Assembly: GCF_006542425.1 (NCBI RefSeq)
Contig: NZ_VFID01000011.1
Coordinates: 124,001 to 188,000, forward strand
Source of the DNA: Pseudoxanthomonas sp. z9
GTDB lineage: Bacteria; Pseudomonadota; Gammaproteobacteria; Xanthomonadales; Xanthomonadaceae
Length of the DNA: 64,000 nucleotides
Direction of reading: 5' to 3'
Shown here one piece after another: positions 17,738 through 27,790 of the stretch (positions are counted from its first letter, which is position 1; every line of letters starts with the position of its first letter). The notes under the pieces were generated by a model that saw only the letters and a list, made by a program, of their open reading frames with translations, was not told where the DNA came from and did no database searches. The translations under genes were made by a program, and so were the position numbers.

Positions 17738-19032
17738 GACCCGCCTGGCCACTGATCGCCTGCCTGGCGCTGTGGGGCCTGTCCGGCCTGGCCGCGTTGT
17801 TCGCCGGCATGCCTCGGTTGGCCTGGTTGGGTGCGGGCGCAGTGGTGATCCTGGCGGCGGCGATCGATGCGCTATGGCTGCGGCGGCGGCCGTCGCCGGT
17901 GGTGGAGCGGGAGATCCCGGATGCCTGGCCGCTGGGGATCGCGCGCGAGGTGTCGGTGCGCCTGGAAGCGGGATCGCGGCAGCGCGTGGATGTGTTCGAT
18001 CTGCATCCTGGCCACTGGACCATGCAGGGACTGCCGCAGCGGTTGCGGCTGCGCCGTGGCCAGTCCACGTCCTTCCACTACCGGCTGAGTCCGACCGAAC
18101 GCGGCGACGCGGTTTTTGAAGGCACGCAGCTTCGCCTGCACTCGCCGCTGCGGCTGTGGTGGCAATCGCGCCGGGTCGGCGAATCCCGCACCGTGCGCGT
18201 GTATCCGGACTTCGCGCCGCTCACCCGGTTCGCGCTGTTCAGCGCCGAACAGGCCTCGCGGCTGGTCGGCGCGCACCTGAAACGCCGCCGCGGCGAAGGC
18301 ACCGACTTCAATCAGATGCGCGAGTATCGGGTCGGCGACAGCCTGCGCCAGATCGACTGGAAGGCGACCGCGCGCGCGCGCAAGTTGATCTCGCGCGAAT
18401 ACCAGGACGAGAAGAACCAGCAACTGGTGATGCTGATGGACACCGGCCGCCGGATGATGGCGCGCGAAGGCGGCCTGTCGCATTTCGACCACGCGCTCAA
18501 CGCGACGCTGGTGGTGTCCTACCTCGCGCTGCGCCAGGGCGACGCGGTCGGCCTGGGCGCCAGCGGTGGCGACCGCCGCTGGGTCGCGCCGCAGCGTGGC
18601 ATGGGTGCGATCGATACCCTGCTGCGGGCCAGCTATGACCTGCAGCCGCAACCGGTGGCGACCGATTACCTGGCCGCGGCCACCGAACTGTCGTTGCGCC
18701 AGCGTCGCCGCTCGCTGGTGATGCTGGTGACCAACGTCCGCGACGAGGACATCGAGGACCTGCTGGCCGCCGTGCGGCTGCTGCAGAAGCGCCATCTGGT
18801 ATGCGTGGCGAGCCTGCGCGAACGCGAATTGGACGAGGCGCTGGCCGCGCCGGTGAAGGATCTGCCCGGTGCCGTCCACGCCGGCGCCATCGCCCGCTAC
18901 CTGGAGCAGCGCGCGGTCGCGCACGACGCCCTGCGGCGACACCACGTGATGGTGCTGGACGTGACTTGCGCGGATCTGCCGGCGGCGCTGGTGGAACGCT
19001 ACCTGGCGGTCAAGCGCGACGGATTGCTGTAG
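17734..19032 (+). CDS. DUF58 domain-containing protein, VWA-like partner of MoxR
   Basis: This 432-aa protein has two N-terminal membrane helices (residues 5-26 and 31-50), a beta-rich region, and the DUF58 core YRVGDSLRQIDWKATAR (198-214). After it, a von Willebrand A-like segment begins LVMLMDTGRRM, where D236-T-G-R239 occupies the place of the metal-site motif, and continues with DHALNATLVVSYLALRQGDAVGL. It is the last gene of the six-gene operon and overlaps moxR by 4 bp. The MoxR/DUF58 pair is widespread; its substrate is unknown. A convergent small gene follows. Confidence 0.93.
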   Translation: MRPAWPLIACLALWGLSGLAALFAGMPRLAWLGAGAVVILAAAIDALWLRRRPSPVVEREIPDAWPLGIAREVSVRLEAGSRQRVDVFDLHPGHWTMQGLPQRLRLRRGQSTSFHYRLSPTERGDAVFEGTQLRLHSPLRLWWQSRRVGESRTVRVYPDFAPLTRFALFSAEQASRLVGAHLKRRRGEGTDFNQMREYRVGDSLRQIDWKATARARKLISREYQDEKNQQLVMLMDTGRRMMAREGGLSHFDHALNATLVVSYLALRQGDAVGLGASGGDRRWVAPQRGMGAIDTLLRASYDLQPQPVATDYLAAATELSLRQRRRSLVMLVTNVRDEDIEDLLAAVRLLQKRHLVCVASLRERELDEALAAPVKDLPGAVHAGAIARYLEQRAVAHDALRRHHVMVLDVTCADLPAALVERYLAVKRDGLL

Positions 19033-19059
19033 CGCTTCGGCGCGGCGACCGCGTCCTGG

Positions 19060-19410
19060 TCACGGAACCACGCGTGTCCGCATGGCCTTGCTGGCGCCCC
19101 AGGCCAGCAGCACCAGTCCGACCGAGGCGATCACGCCGGTCAGCACGTTCGCCGCCGAAATGATCGCGAAGAGGCTGCCAGGACCCGAACCGCTTTCCGC
19201 CATCCGGTGGATGTGCAGCGTCTGCACCAGGCTCAACGCCAGCTGCAGCAGGGCCGAACCGAGCAACAGGCCGGCCCCCCAGAGTGCCAGCGGGCGGCCG
19301 GGCGAGGGCTGCGTCCACATCCACAGCAACGCGAGCGCGACGGCGCAGGCCAGCAGATGGGGCAGGTGGTAGGCCGCCACGGTGAGCATCTGGATCGGCA
19401 GGGCATCCAT
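19060..19410 (-). CDS. Hypothetical small membrane protein (116 aa)
   Basis: I do not recognise a family. The protein has three hydrophobic stretches, at about residues 12-32 (LPHLLACAVALALLWMW), 41-62 (LALWGAGLLLGSALLQLALS) and 80-105 (LFAIISAANVLTGVIASVGLVLL), with a His-containing loop (TLHIHRMAESG). Coding bias matches the neighbours and the start has a plausible GGAGA upstream. It lies 18 bp from aroE on the same strand and may be cotranscribed with it. Confidence 0.65.
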   Translation of the reverse strand: MDALPIQMLTVAAYHLPHLLACAVALALLWMWTQPSPGRPLALWGAGLLLGSALLQLALSLVQTLHIHRMAESGSGPGSLFAIISAANVLTGVIASVGLVLLAWGASKAMRTRVVP

Positions 19411-19428
19411 GCGGTATCTCCGGAAAAG

Positions 19429-20277
19429 TCAGTCGGCGGTGACCAGCAGCGCGTCCTTGCCGCGCAGCGCGGCATACACGGCATCGCTGTCGGGGCGCGC
19501 GCCATGCCAGGCTTCGAAGGCTTCGGCGGCCTGTTCGACCAGCATGCCCAGGCCATCGACCGCGTCGCGGCAGCCGGCCGCCCTGGCCCAGGCCAGGAAC
19601 GGGATGGCGGCTTCACCGTAATTCAAATCCACCGCGAGCGTCCGCGGCGTGGTGAGGGTGAACGGCAGATCGAAATCCTCGCCGCCGCCGCGCGCCGCCG
19701 AGGTGGCGTTGACGATCAGGCCGAAGTCACCGATCTCGCCCAGGTCCTGCCAGTAGCGCGACAGCGCGCGTTCCGGCTCGCCCATCGCGTCGATCAGGGC
19801 GTCGGCACGCTCCGGCGTGCGGTTGACCACGATCAGTTCCGAGACACCGGCGTCCAGCAGCGCCGGGGCCACCCCGCGCGCGGCGCCGCCGGCGCCCAGC
19901 ATCAAGGCGCGGCGGCCGCGCAGATCCAGGCCGTTGCGGCCGGTCAGGTCGCGCACCAGGCCCGCGCCGTCGGTGTTGTCGCCATGCCACTGGCCGTCGT
20001 TCCAGCTCAGCGTGTTCACCGCGCCCGCGCGCCGTGCCCGCTCGCTGGTGCGTGCGCAGATCGCGAACGCCGCCTCCTTCAGCGGCAGGGTGACGTTGGC
20101 GCCCTTGCCGCCCTCGCCGACGAATCGATCCAGCGCGCCGACGAACTCGTGCGGCGCCGCGTCGATGGCGGTGTAGGCCAGCGACACGCCGGTCTGGCGC
20201 GCGAACGCGGCATGGATGCGGGGCGAGAGCGAGTGGGAGACCGGATGGCCGAAAACGGCATAACGAACGCTGGACAT
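19429..20277 (-). CDS. aroE: Shikimate dehydrogenase (NADP+)
   Basis: AroE reduces 3-dehydroshikimate to shikimate in aromatic amino-acid synthesis. The substrate-binding SHSLSP (residues 14-19), catalytic Lys in NVTLPLKE (K67), Asp in GDNTDG (D103) and the nucleotide loop GAGGAARG (128-135) are all present, and the 282-aa length is normal. The C-terminal part contains [18 protein letters not shown], typical of the family. It is divergent from a beta-propeller gene with a gap of only 48 bp and would be transcribed without a leader. Confidence 0.97.
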   Translation of the reverse strand: MSSVRYAVFGHPVSHSLSPRIHAAFARQTGVSLAYTAIDAAPHEFVGALDRFVGEGGKGANVTLPLKEAAFAICARTSERARRAGAVNTLSWNDGQWHGDNTDGAGLVRDLTGRNGLDLRGRRALMLGAGGAARGVAPALLDAGVSELIVVNRTPERADALIDAMGEPERALSRYWQDLGEIGDFGLIVNATSAARGGGEDFDLPFTLTTPRTLAVDLNYGEAAIPFLAWARAAGCRDAVDGLGMLVEQAAEAFEAWHGARPDSDAVYAALRGKDALLVTAD

Positions 20278-20284
20278 GGCTTGG

Positions 20285-20290
20285 TATATA
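20285..20290 (-). promoter_or_regulatory. -10-like hexamer TATATA of aroE (leaderless start)
   Basis: On the minus strand TATATA ends seven bases (CCAAGCC) before the aroE ATG at 20277. No Shine-Dalgarno is present. A -35 element is not evident. Confidence 0.45.
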
Positions 20291-20325
20291 TCCGGTGGGT
20301 GAGGGAACCGGCACGGAGCGACACC

Positions 20326-21237
20326 ATGAAACCAACACGGGCGGCTGCCGTCCTGATCGGCAGTCTACTCTCAGCCGCCGCGGCCGGGCAGTTGGCCGAG
20401 TTCGGCATCGAGGGCATGGGCGTGGTGTCCACACCGGCCACCGAAGTGCGTGGCAGCGTGAGTCCGGACGGACAGCGGATCGTCTGGGGCAGCACCGACC
20501 GGAGCGGCGGCGCGGGCGGCTGGGACCTGTGGCAGGCGCACCTGCGCGACAAGCGCTGGACCGACCCGGAGCCGCTGCCAATCAATTCCACCGCCAACGA
20601 CTTCGACCCGCTGCTGAGCGCCGATGGCCGCTGGCTGTACTTCTTCTCCAACCGTCCCGGTGGCCACGGCGGAGACGATCTCTATCGCGCCGCGGTGAAG
20701 GCGGACGGCGGCTTCGGCGAGCCGGAAAACCTGGGCCTGGGCGTCAACAGCGCCGGCAACGAATGGGCGCCCACGCCCAGCGCCGATGGCCGCCGGTTGC
20801 TGTTCGCCAGCAACGGGTTCGGTGGCGCCGGGCGCCATGACCTGTTCGTCGCGCGCTGGAACGGCAAGGCCTTCGTCGATCCGCAACCGGTGCCGGGCAT
20901 CAACAGCGCGGTGGATGAATTCGACGCGGCCTGGCTCGATGGCGGCAAGGCGCTGGTGTTCGCACGCTCGGACAGGGCTGGCGAACAGCCGATCCAGTTG
21001 TTCGTCGCCGAATGCGATGGAAAGGCCTATTCCGGCATCGTACCGTGGTCGCTGTCGTTCAACTCGGCCGAGGGCACCACGCTGGGACCGGTGGTGGATC
21101 CCTCACGGCCCAATGAAATGCTGGTGAGCGGCGCCGCGCGCGCGCCGACGGCGGGCAAGCTGGACATCTATAGGACGCTGGCGCCGACCCGGCGCGGCAA
21201 GGCGGGGTGTTTGCCAGGTCGTGACAGCCCCCTTTAA
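20326..21237 (+). CDS. Secreted PD40/TolB-like beta-propeller protein
   Basis: This 303-aa protein begins with a signal peptide (residues 1-20) and then shows four or five WD40-like PD40 repeats: [63 protein letters not shown] and [14 protein letters not shown]. Such propellers occur in TolB, OmpA-linked proteins and peptidase subunits and usually mediate binding; no catalytic domain is present. The last residues ([13 protein letters not shown]) look non-conserved: the reading frame runs into the repeat array starting at 21228, which supplies the TAA stop. The original C-terminus may have been altered by that insertion. Confidence 0.82.
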   Translation: MKPTRAAAVLIGSLLSAAAAGQLAEFGIEGMGVVSTPATEVRGSVSPDGQRIVWGSTDRSGGAGGWDLWQAHLRDKRWTDPEPLPINSTANDFDPLLSADGRWLYFFSNRPGGHGGDDLYRAAVKADGGFGEPENLGLGVNSAGNEWAPTPSADGRRLLFASNGFGGAGRHDLFVARWNGKAFVDPQPVPGINSAVDEFDAAWLDGGKALVFARSDRAGEQPIQLFVAECDGKAYSGIVPWSLSFNSAEGTTLGPVVDPSRPNEMLVSGAARAPTAGKLDIYRTLAPTRRGKAGCLPGRDSPL

Positions 21238-21690
21238 AAAAAGGGGGCGGGCATCTGCGAAGCAGATGACGGGGGATTTGCTCTTGGCGCGAACAGCAAA
21301 TCCCCCTCAATCCCCCTTTTTCAAAGGGGGAGGCAGAAGCCAACGCTTTCCCGAATTGCCGCATTTACGGCTGCAAGGCCTGCCATCGCGAGCCCCCTTT
21401 GAAAAAGGGGGCGGGCATCTGCGAAGCAGATGACGGGGGATTTGCTCTTGGCGCGAACAGTAAATCCCCATCAATCCCCCTTTTGCAAAGGGGGAGGCAG
21501 AAGCCCAACTCCCGAATTGCCGCATTTACGGCTGCAAGACCTGCCATCGCGAGCCCCCTTTGAAAAAGGGGGCGGGCATCTGCGAAGCAGATGACGGGGG
21601 ATTTGCTCTTGGCGCGAATAGCAAATCCCCCTCAATCCCCCCTTTTGAAAAGGGGGAGGCAGAAGCAGCATCCGCCGATTCCCGATTCCC
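21228..21690. repeat. Three tandem palindromic (REPIN-like) units between the beta-propeller gene and hemB
   Basis: The gene-free stretch 21238-21693 is filled by three units starting at 21228, 21393 and 21554 (spacing 165 and 161 bp). Each opens with CCCCCTTTGAAAAAGGGGG (first copy slightly different), has a CATCTGC-GAA-GCAGATG hairpin, a perfect 12-bp inverted repeat GGGGGATTTGCT / AGCAAATCCCCC around CTTGGCGCGAAC, and closes with the reverse complement of the opening hairpin. Units 1 and 2 are followed by a spacer with GCCGCATTTACGGC; the third ends in CGATTCCCGATTCCCGAATC. The core is shared, in the other orientation, with the array at 39083-41461. Confidence 0.92.
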
Positions 21691-21693
21691 GAA

Positions 21694-23124
<1,431 letters not shown>

Positions 23125-24147
23125 TCAAGCCACCAGGCCGTGCATGCCTTCGATTTCGACCCGCAGCTCGCGCCGGCACACATCGCCCAGCAGCATCAGG
23201 TAGGGCACCTCGCCGCCCAGGCGCGCCGCCAGTTGCGCCGTGACTTCTTCGGCATCCTCGGCGTCGCGCACGTAGACCTTCAGCCGCGCCGACGCATCCA
23301 GGTGCGCGGGCAGCTGCGGGCGCAGCGCGCGCGCCGCGCCGATCAGGCTGTCCAGGTTGGTCAGGGTTTCGTCCAGCTGGGCCTTCAGCGAATCGGCATG
23401 CTGCGAGGCATGGCCGACGATGGCCGCGGTGCCGGACAGGAACAGCGGCAACGCCGGCGCCGCGGTCGGCAACAGCGCGCGGGCGAAACTCGGCGATTGC
23501 GGACCGTACTCGCGCGGGTAGCGGTAGGCGCTGACCTGACGCGGATTCTCCAGCGGCGTGCCGGCCACGCGCGCGCTCAGCCAGTACACCTGCAGCACGC
23601 GGCGGCCGTCGCGGCTGCCGACGGCGGTGGCCGCCGGCAGGGTGCCGGTGTCGAATGGACCCAGCCCGCGCACGCGGCCGACGCAGAACTGGCGATAACG
23701 CTCGTGATCGCCTTCGCCCAGGATGATCGCGTCCAGGTAGTTCCAGATGCGCAGCAGGTGCGGGTAACCGCTGGCCTGCCAGAATCCGCTCAGGCGGCGG
23801 TAGACGAGTTCTCCGGCCAGCAGGATGCCGCCTTCGGGTTCTTGCATTTCCAGCACGCCGAACTGCAGCTCGCCGTCGCTGGCCCAGGTGATGCCGTCAT
23901 CGGTGACGCCGGAGGAGACCGTCGCCGGGGAGCGCCAGACTTCCAGGCAACCCGTGCCATGGAGCGGTTGCAGCGGCACGTGCAGGTAGCGCGGATCGGG
24001 TACCTGCCCACGGGAGGGCGCGGTGTCGCCGAAGCCGAAGATCGCGAGGGTGTCCGGCCGGTCGAGCTCGCGGGCCAGCGCGGCGACGGGGACATGGTCG
24101 ACCGCCAGCCGTGCGCTGCTGGGCCGGAAGTCGGGGACGACGCTCAT
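23125..24147 (-). CDS. xanB2: XanB2-type chorismatase (3-/4-hydroxybenzoate-forming)
   Basis: The 340-aa protein matches the chorismatase family (FkbO/Hyg5/XanB2). Marks are RIWNYLDAI (residues 133-141), ERYRQFCVGR (149-158) and the long signature SAYRYPREYGPQSPSFARA (206-224), followed by an ISP/YjgF-like C-terminal half (SLKAQLDETLTNLDSLI, LKVYVRDAEDAE). In Xanthomonas, XanB2 cleaves chorismate to 3-hydroxybenzoate for xanthomonadin pigment and 4-hydroxybenzoate for ubiquinone. In Xanthomonas it sits in the pigment cluster; here none of those genes is adjacent. GAAAG lies before the ATG. Confidence 0.88.
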   Translation of the reverse strand: MSVVPDFRPSSARLAVDHVPVAALARELDRPDTLAIFGFGDTAPSRGQVPDPRYLHVPLQPLHGTGCLEVWRSPATVSSGVTDDGITWASDGELQFGVLEMQEPEGGILLAGELVYRRLSGFWQASGYPHLLRIWNYLDAIILGEGDHERYRQFCVGRVRGLGPFDTGTLPAATAVGSRDGRRVLQVYWLSARVAGTPLENPRQVSAYRYPREYGPQSPSFARALLPTAAPALPLFLSGTAAIVGHASQHADSLKAQLDETLTNLDSLIGAARALRPQLPAHLDASARLKVYVRDAEDAEEVTAQLAARLGGEVPYLMLLGDVCRRELRVEIEGMHGLVA

Positions 24148-24278
24148 CTTTCGGTACGGGTACGCATGAACAGGCGCTCATGATACCGCGCGGCCCCGGC
24201 ATACCGGCGCATCGGCGTGGATATGCCATATTCAGTCCCTGCGGCGGATGATCCGGCGCAAACCACGGGAGTCGTGCC

Positions 24279-24740
24279 ATGTCCGTCCGTCTTGCCGCCA
24301 TGCTGGGGTTGGCCATCCTGCTGACCGGATGCGCCGGAACGTCCAAGGTGATGCTGGGAACGGCGCGCGCGCCGATCGACCCGGCCCAGGTCCAGGTCTA
24401 CAGCACGCCGCCTCCGGGTTCGGTGGAAATCGCCCAGTTGGAATCGACCAGCGCGGTCGGTTTCGGCACCCAGGGCCAGACCGACGCCGCGGTCGCCCGG
24501 CTCAAGCGCGAGGCCGCGGCGCTGGGCGCCAACGGCGTGGTGCTGATGGGCGTGGGTTCGAGCGGTTCGCCGGTCGGCATGTCGGTCGGTGCGGGCAGCT
24601 ACGGACGCCACAGTGGTGGCGGCGTCGGCATCGGCATCCCGACCACCCAGAAGCGCGCCGCCGGCGTGGCGATCTACGTGCCACCGGGTGCCGCGCCGCC
24701 GCCCGCGACCATTCCGCCGACCAGCCCGCCCGCGCGCTAG
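24279..24740 (+). CDS. Lipoprotein with a YbjQ/DUF4156-like core
   Basis: The 153-aa protein has a lipoprotein signal ending LLTGC (Cys18 lipidated), so it is probably attached to the outer membrane facing the periplasm. The middle part, GSVEIAQLEST followed by AVARLKREAAALGANGVVLMGV, resembles the small beta-alpha domain of YbjQ/DUF4156/RcsF-like proteins, where a conserved helix ends in GAN or GAD before a hydrophobic strand. The C-terminus is Gly-rich, then Pro-rich. The function is unknown. It lies 7 bp upstream of a murein endopeptidase gene, suggesting an envelope operon. Confidence 0.75.
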   Translation: MSVRLAAMLGLAILLTGCAGTSKVMLGTARAPIDPAQVQVYSTPPPGSVEIAQLESTSAVGFGTQGQTDAAVARLKREAAALGANGVVLMGVGSSGSPVGMSVGAGSYGRHSGGGVGIGIPTTQKRAAGVAIYVPPGAAPPPATIPPTSPPAR

Positions 24741-24747
24741 ACCCCGC

Positions 24748-25449
24748 ATGCGCCTGCCAGGAAGGCTGGCGATGCTGGCCGGCTTGGCCGCGCTCGCCGT
24801 CGCGACCAGCGGTTTCGCCGCCGACAGCGTCTGTTTCGGCACGCCTGGCCACGGGCGCCTGGAAAGGGCGGCACGCATTCCCGTTTCCGGCGCCAACTTC
24901 CGGGCTTACAGCGAGTTGGGCGTCCGCCTCGGCCGGACCCATGCGCATTCACGCGTGGTCCGGGTGATTACCCATGCTTACGGCGCGCTGGAAAAATCGA
25001 TGCCGGATCGCGTGTTCGTCTATGGCGAATCGGGCTGGGCGCAGGGCGGTCCTTTCCGCCCGCACCGCACCCACCAGAACGGGCTGGCGGTCGATTTCAT
25101 GGTGCCGGTGCTCGACGAATCCGGCCGCTCGGTACCGCTGCCTTCCCGCGTGGACAACAAGTTCGGCTATGGCATCGAGTTCGACCGCCAGGGCCGTCAT
25201 GGCGACCTGCGCATCGACTTCGAAGCCATCGCCGAACATCTGCATGCGGTGCATGCCGCCGCCCGCCGCGAAGGCATCGCGGTGGATCGGGTCATCTTCG
25301 ATTCGGCGCTGATCCCGGCCCTGTACCGCACCCGCCGCGGCGAGTTCATCCGCCGGCAGGTGCATTTCATGCCGGGAAAGGCGTGGGTCCGGCATGACGA
25401 GCACTACCACATCGATTTCGGGATTCCCTGCCGCCCGCTGGATGGATGA
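24748..25449 (+). CDS. Penicillin-insensitive murein endopeptidase-like protein (LAS metallopeptidase)
   Basis: This 233-aa secreted protein (signal peptide 1-25) shows the zinc-site pattern of LAS-fold peptidoglycan hydrolases: H109-QNGLAV-D116 (HxxGxxxD) and the HxH pair H219/H221 in RHDEHYHIDFG. Flanking text such as VFVYGESGWAQGGPFRPHRTHQ resembles MepA, which cuts D-Ala-meso-DAP cross-links, but the protein is shorter and could equally be an M15-like carboxypeptidase. It acts in the periplasm. The start at 24748 follows the lipoprotein gene by 7 bp. Confidence 0.8.
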   Translation: MRLPGRLAMLAGLAALAVATSGFAADSVCFGTPGHGRLERAARIPVSGANFRAYSELGVRLGRTHAHSRVVRVITHAYGALEKSMPDRVFVYGESGWAQGGPFRPHRTHQNGLAVDFMVPVLDESGRSVPLPSRVDNKFGYGIEFDRQGRHGDLRIDFEAIAEHLHAVHAAARREGIAVDRVIFDSALIPALYRTRRGEFIRRQVHFMPGKAWVRHDEHYHIDFGIPCRPLDG

Positions 25450-25594
25450 CGCGTCCCCCGCATGGACGGCGTGGATGCTCGGACGGTTCCGATTCCCGTG
25501 CTGTCGCCCGAAGACTACGCTGACTTCTCCGCACGCTGTCCCGCCATGTCGTCCGGGGCCGGCATCCTGCATCGCCCCCGGCCCAAGGATTCCG

Positions 25595-26017
25595 ATGAGA
25601 AAACTTCTTCCAGCGCTCGCGTTGTGCATGGCGGGCAGCGCCCAGGGCGCGGTCAGCACCGACATCCGCTGTTTCACCTCCGAAGGCGCGCGTCCCGTCC
25701 GCTTCGAGCTCCGTCTCTATCACGACGCCGCGATCGCCTGGTCGGGCGGCGCGGTGCGCTACGCGGGTTCGCGCGACAGCCTGCCGCTGGTGCGCGAAAG
25801 CGAGGAAGTGGAGGAAATGGTGCCTGGCCGCCCGTACCAGTTCACCACCACCTGGCAGGAGATGCTGGAGGGCAAGGTCAACGGTCGCTACGAGATGGTC
25901 AGCCAGGGAGCGCAGATCCACTCCATGGCCTACACGAACGCAGGCACCGGCAAGCGGACGGAATTTTCCTGGGTACCCGGCATCGAGGTTTCCGGAGACG
26001 ACGGTTGCCGGTGGTGA
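25595..26017 (+). CDS. Hypothetical secreted protein (140 aa)
   Basis: A signal peptide (residues 1-18, MRKLLPALALCMAGSAQGA) precedes about 120 residues rich in aromatic and charged residues (FELRLYHDAAIAWSGG, YQFTTTWQEMLEGKVNGRYE). I do not recognise the family; the beta-strand pattern suggests a small periplasmic binding or inhibitor-like fold. Two cysteines (IRCFTS and the terminal DGCRW) could form a disulfide. It lies between a murein peptidase and another hypothetical secreted protein on the same strand. Confidence 0.7.
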   Translation: MRKLLPALALCMAGSAQGAVSTDIRCFTSEGARPVRFELRLYHDAAIAWSGGAVRYAGSRDSLPLVRESEEVEEMVPGRPYQFTTTWQEMLEGKVNGRYEMVSQGAQIHSMAYTNAGTGKRTEFSWVPGIEVSGDDGCRW

Positions 26018-26028
26018 GGTGGTGGAGG

Positions 26029-27771
26029 ATGCGTGCGAGGACGGAAGGCCAGCATGGCAAGGCACGGACGTTGGTTCGCACGATGCCGGGATGGGTGTTC
26101 ATGGCTTGCGTGTTCGCTGCTTCGGCGGGTGGGCGCGGCATGCAGGGCACAGGCATGACGCCGGTGCCTGATCGCGGGTCCGGAGCGAGTCCTGTCGCGG
26201 AGATCGCGCGGGTGAAGCGCCTGGATGGCGTGCAGGCGGTGGCCGATGCGCACGGCAGCCTCACCCTGGCATGGATCGAGGGTGCGACCGTGTACGCCGC
26301 CCGCCGCGATGCCGCGCGAGGAGCGTGGAGCGCTGCGGTTCGCATCGGTCCGGAACCCACGGCACCCGGGCAACGTTCCTTCAACCTGCAGGCGGCGGCG
26401 GATGCGGCGGGAACGGTGTTCGTGGCCTGGATGCAGGACACCTCGACGGGACGGCACGTCTTCGTCGCGCGGCATCTCGCGGGGCAGGCAGCATGGCAAG
26501 CGGTCCAGCGCGTGACCCCTGCGGACAAGGCGTTGCAGGTGGACGTGCACGAACTGGTTTTGCTGGTCGCGCCGGACGGAGATGCGACGGCGATCTGGTC
26601 GGAGATCGCGGATACGCAGACGCGCGCGGTGCGGACCTTGTCCAGCAGCGTCGCGCCCCAGCGGCGGCATGCGCTCCTGGCCGCGCGTTTCGACGCCGCC
26701 CGCGAGCGCTGGAGCGAGGCGATCCCGGTGGACCCGCGCCGGACCGGAGGATACGGGTTTGGCGTCAGCACGCCGCCCGCCGCGGCGATGGACGGCGATG
26801 GCAACGTGACCGTGGCCTGGAACGATCAAGTGGTCGACCGTCCTTTCCTGCTGGCCGCGCGGATCCGCAACGAACTGAAGACGAGCCGGTTCGATGTGCG
26901 CAACGGGCGCTGGGAGACGCCGCGGGTGCTCGCGCGCTGCGCCAACGCGATCGCCTGCACGCCGTGGTTGCGGAGCGGCGCTGACGGCACGATCTGGGCC
27001 GCCTGGAGTGAAGTCACCGCACCGCCGATCGGCCGGGATGTCTTCGTCGCCCGCCGCGCTCCGCAGGACCGGCGATGGTCGCAACCGCTGCGGCTGACGG
27101 ACTGCCGGCAGGACGGCTGCGGCGGTGAACTGAGCGATCTGGAAATCGCGCCGTCGGGCGGCGTCGCGCTCCGCTGGGAGCGAGGCGACCGCACGGCGGG
27201 CGCGCTGCTGCCCAAACCCGCGGGCACGTGGCATCCGCTGCCGCTCACGCCGTGGCCGGTACGCATCGGTTGGCTGGAGGGCGATGCGCGGTTGTTCGTG
27301 ATCGGCGGATCCGAATTCGACGCGGCGGGTGGATGGAATCCGGTCGGTGCGCTGGCGCACTACGCGGCGGTCGCCGATACGTCGGAGCCGTGGGAATGGC
27401 GTGCCGACGCGCCGCCGCCTTTCACGCTGCCGGAGGGATTCGTCCAACTCGACCGTCGGCGGATGCGCACCTTCCGTGTCGACGATATCCGGGCGGTGGT
27501 GTCGATCGGGCGGTTGGCGCCGCCTCCTGCGCAGCGGCGCGTGCGCGACGACGGGCGCTTCCAGATTGTGCTGGATCGCTATGACCCGGCGGTCGGGCGC
27601 TGGCTGGCGCCGACGGTTCTGGACGAGGTCGGAATATCCGGGAATGCGCTGTTTGGAGACGAGCCGGGCGGTGTGATCCCGCTGGCAACGACGCCGCGGG
27701 CCGCCGTCATCCTGTGGTGGCACAAGGACGTCGACGGCCTGGTGCTGAAAAGCGCGGACTACCGCTTCTGA
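26029..27771 (+). CDS. Hypothetical large secreted beta-propeller-like protein (580 aa)
   Basis: No named family is recognised. The protein has a hydrophobic leader after a basic start (MPGWVFMACVFAASAGG, from residue 19) and then repeated blades of the type DGNVTVAWNDQ, GTVFVAWMQDTSTGRHVFVAR, GTIWAAWSEV and FDAARERWSEAI, which resemble sialidase/BNR-like or PD40 propeller repeats. The start is uncertain: ATG 26029 is used because GAGGTGG precedes it, but ATG 26083 would place the leader at the N-terminus. No Asp-box catalytic set is visible. Its end is 19 bp from the convergent Coa1-like gene. Confidence 0.7.
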   Translation: MRARTEGQHGKARTLVRTMPGWVFMACVFAASAGGRGMQGTGMTPVPDRGSGASPVAEIARVKRLDGVQAVADAHGSLTLAWIEGATVYAARRDAARGAWSAAVRIGPEPTAPGQRSFNLQAAADAAGTVFVAWMQDTSTGRHVFVARHLAGQAAWQAVQRVTPADKALQVDVHELVLLVAPDGDATAIWSEIADTQTRAVRTLSSSVAPQRRHALLAARFDAARERWSEAIPVDPRRTGGYGFGVSTPPAAAMDGDGNVTVAWNDQVVDRPFLLAARIRNELKTSRFDVRNGRWETPRVLARCANAIACTPWLRSGADGTIWAAWSEVTAPPIGRDVFVARRAPQDRRWSQPLRLTDCRQDGCGGELSDLEIAPSGGVALRWERGDRTAGALLPKPAGTWHPLPLTPWPVRIGWLEGDARLFVIGGSEFDAAGGWNPVGALAHYAAVADTSEPWEWRADAPPPFTLPEGFVQLDRRRMRTFRVDDIRAVVSIGRLAPPPAQRRVRDDGRFQIVLDRYDPAVGRWLAPTVLDEVGISGNALFGDEPGGVIPLATTPRAAVILWWHKDVDGLVLKSADYRF

Positions 27772-27790
27772 GGTGCGCGCCGGTGCGGAC

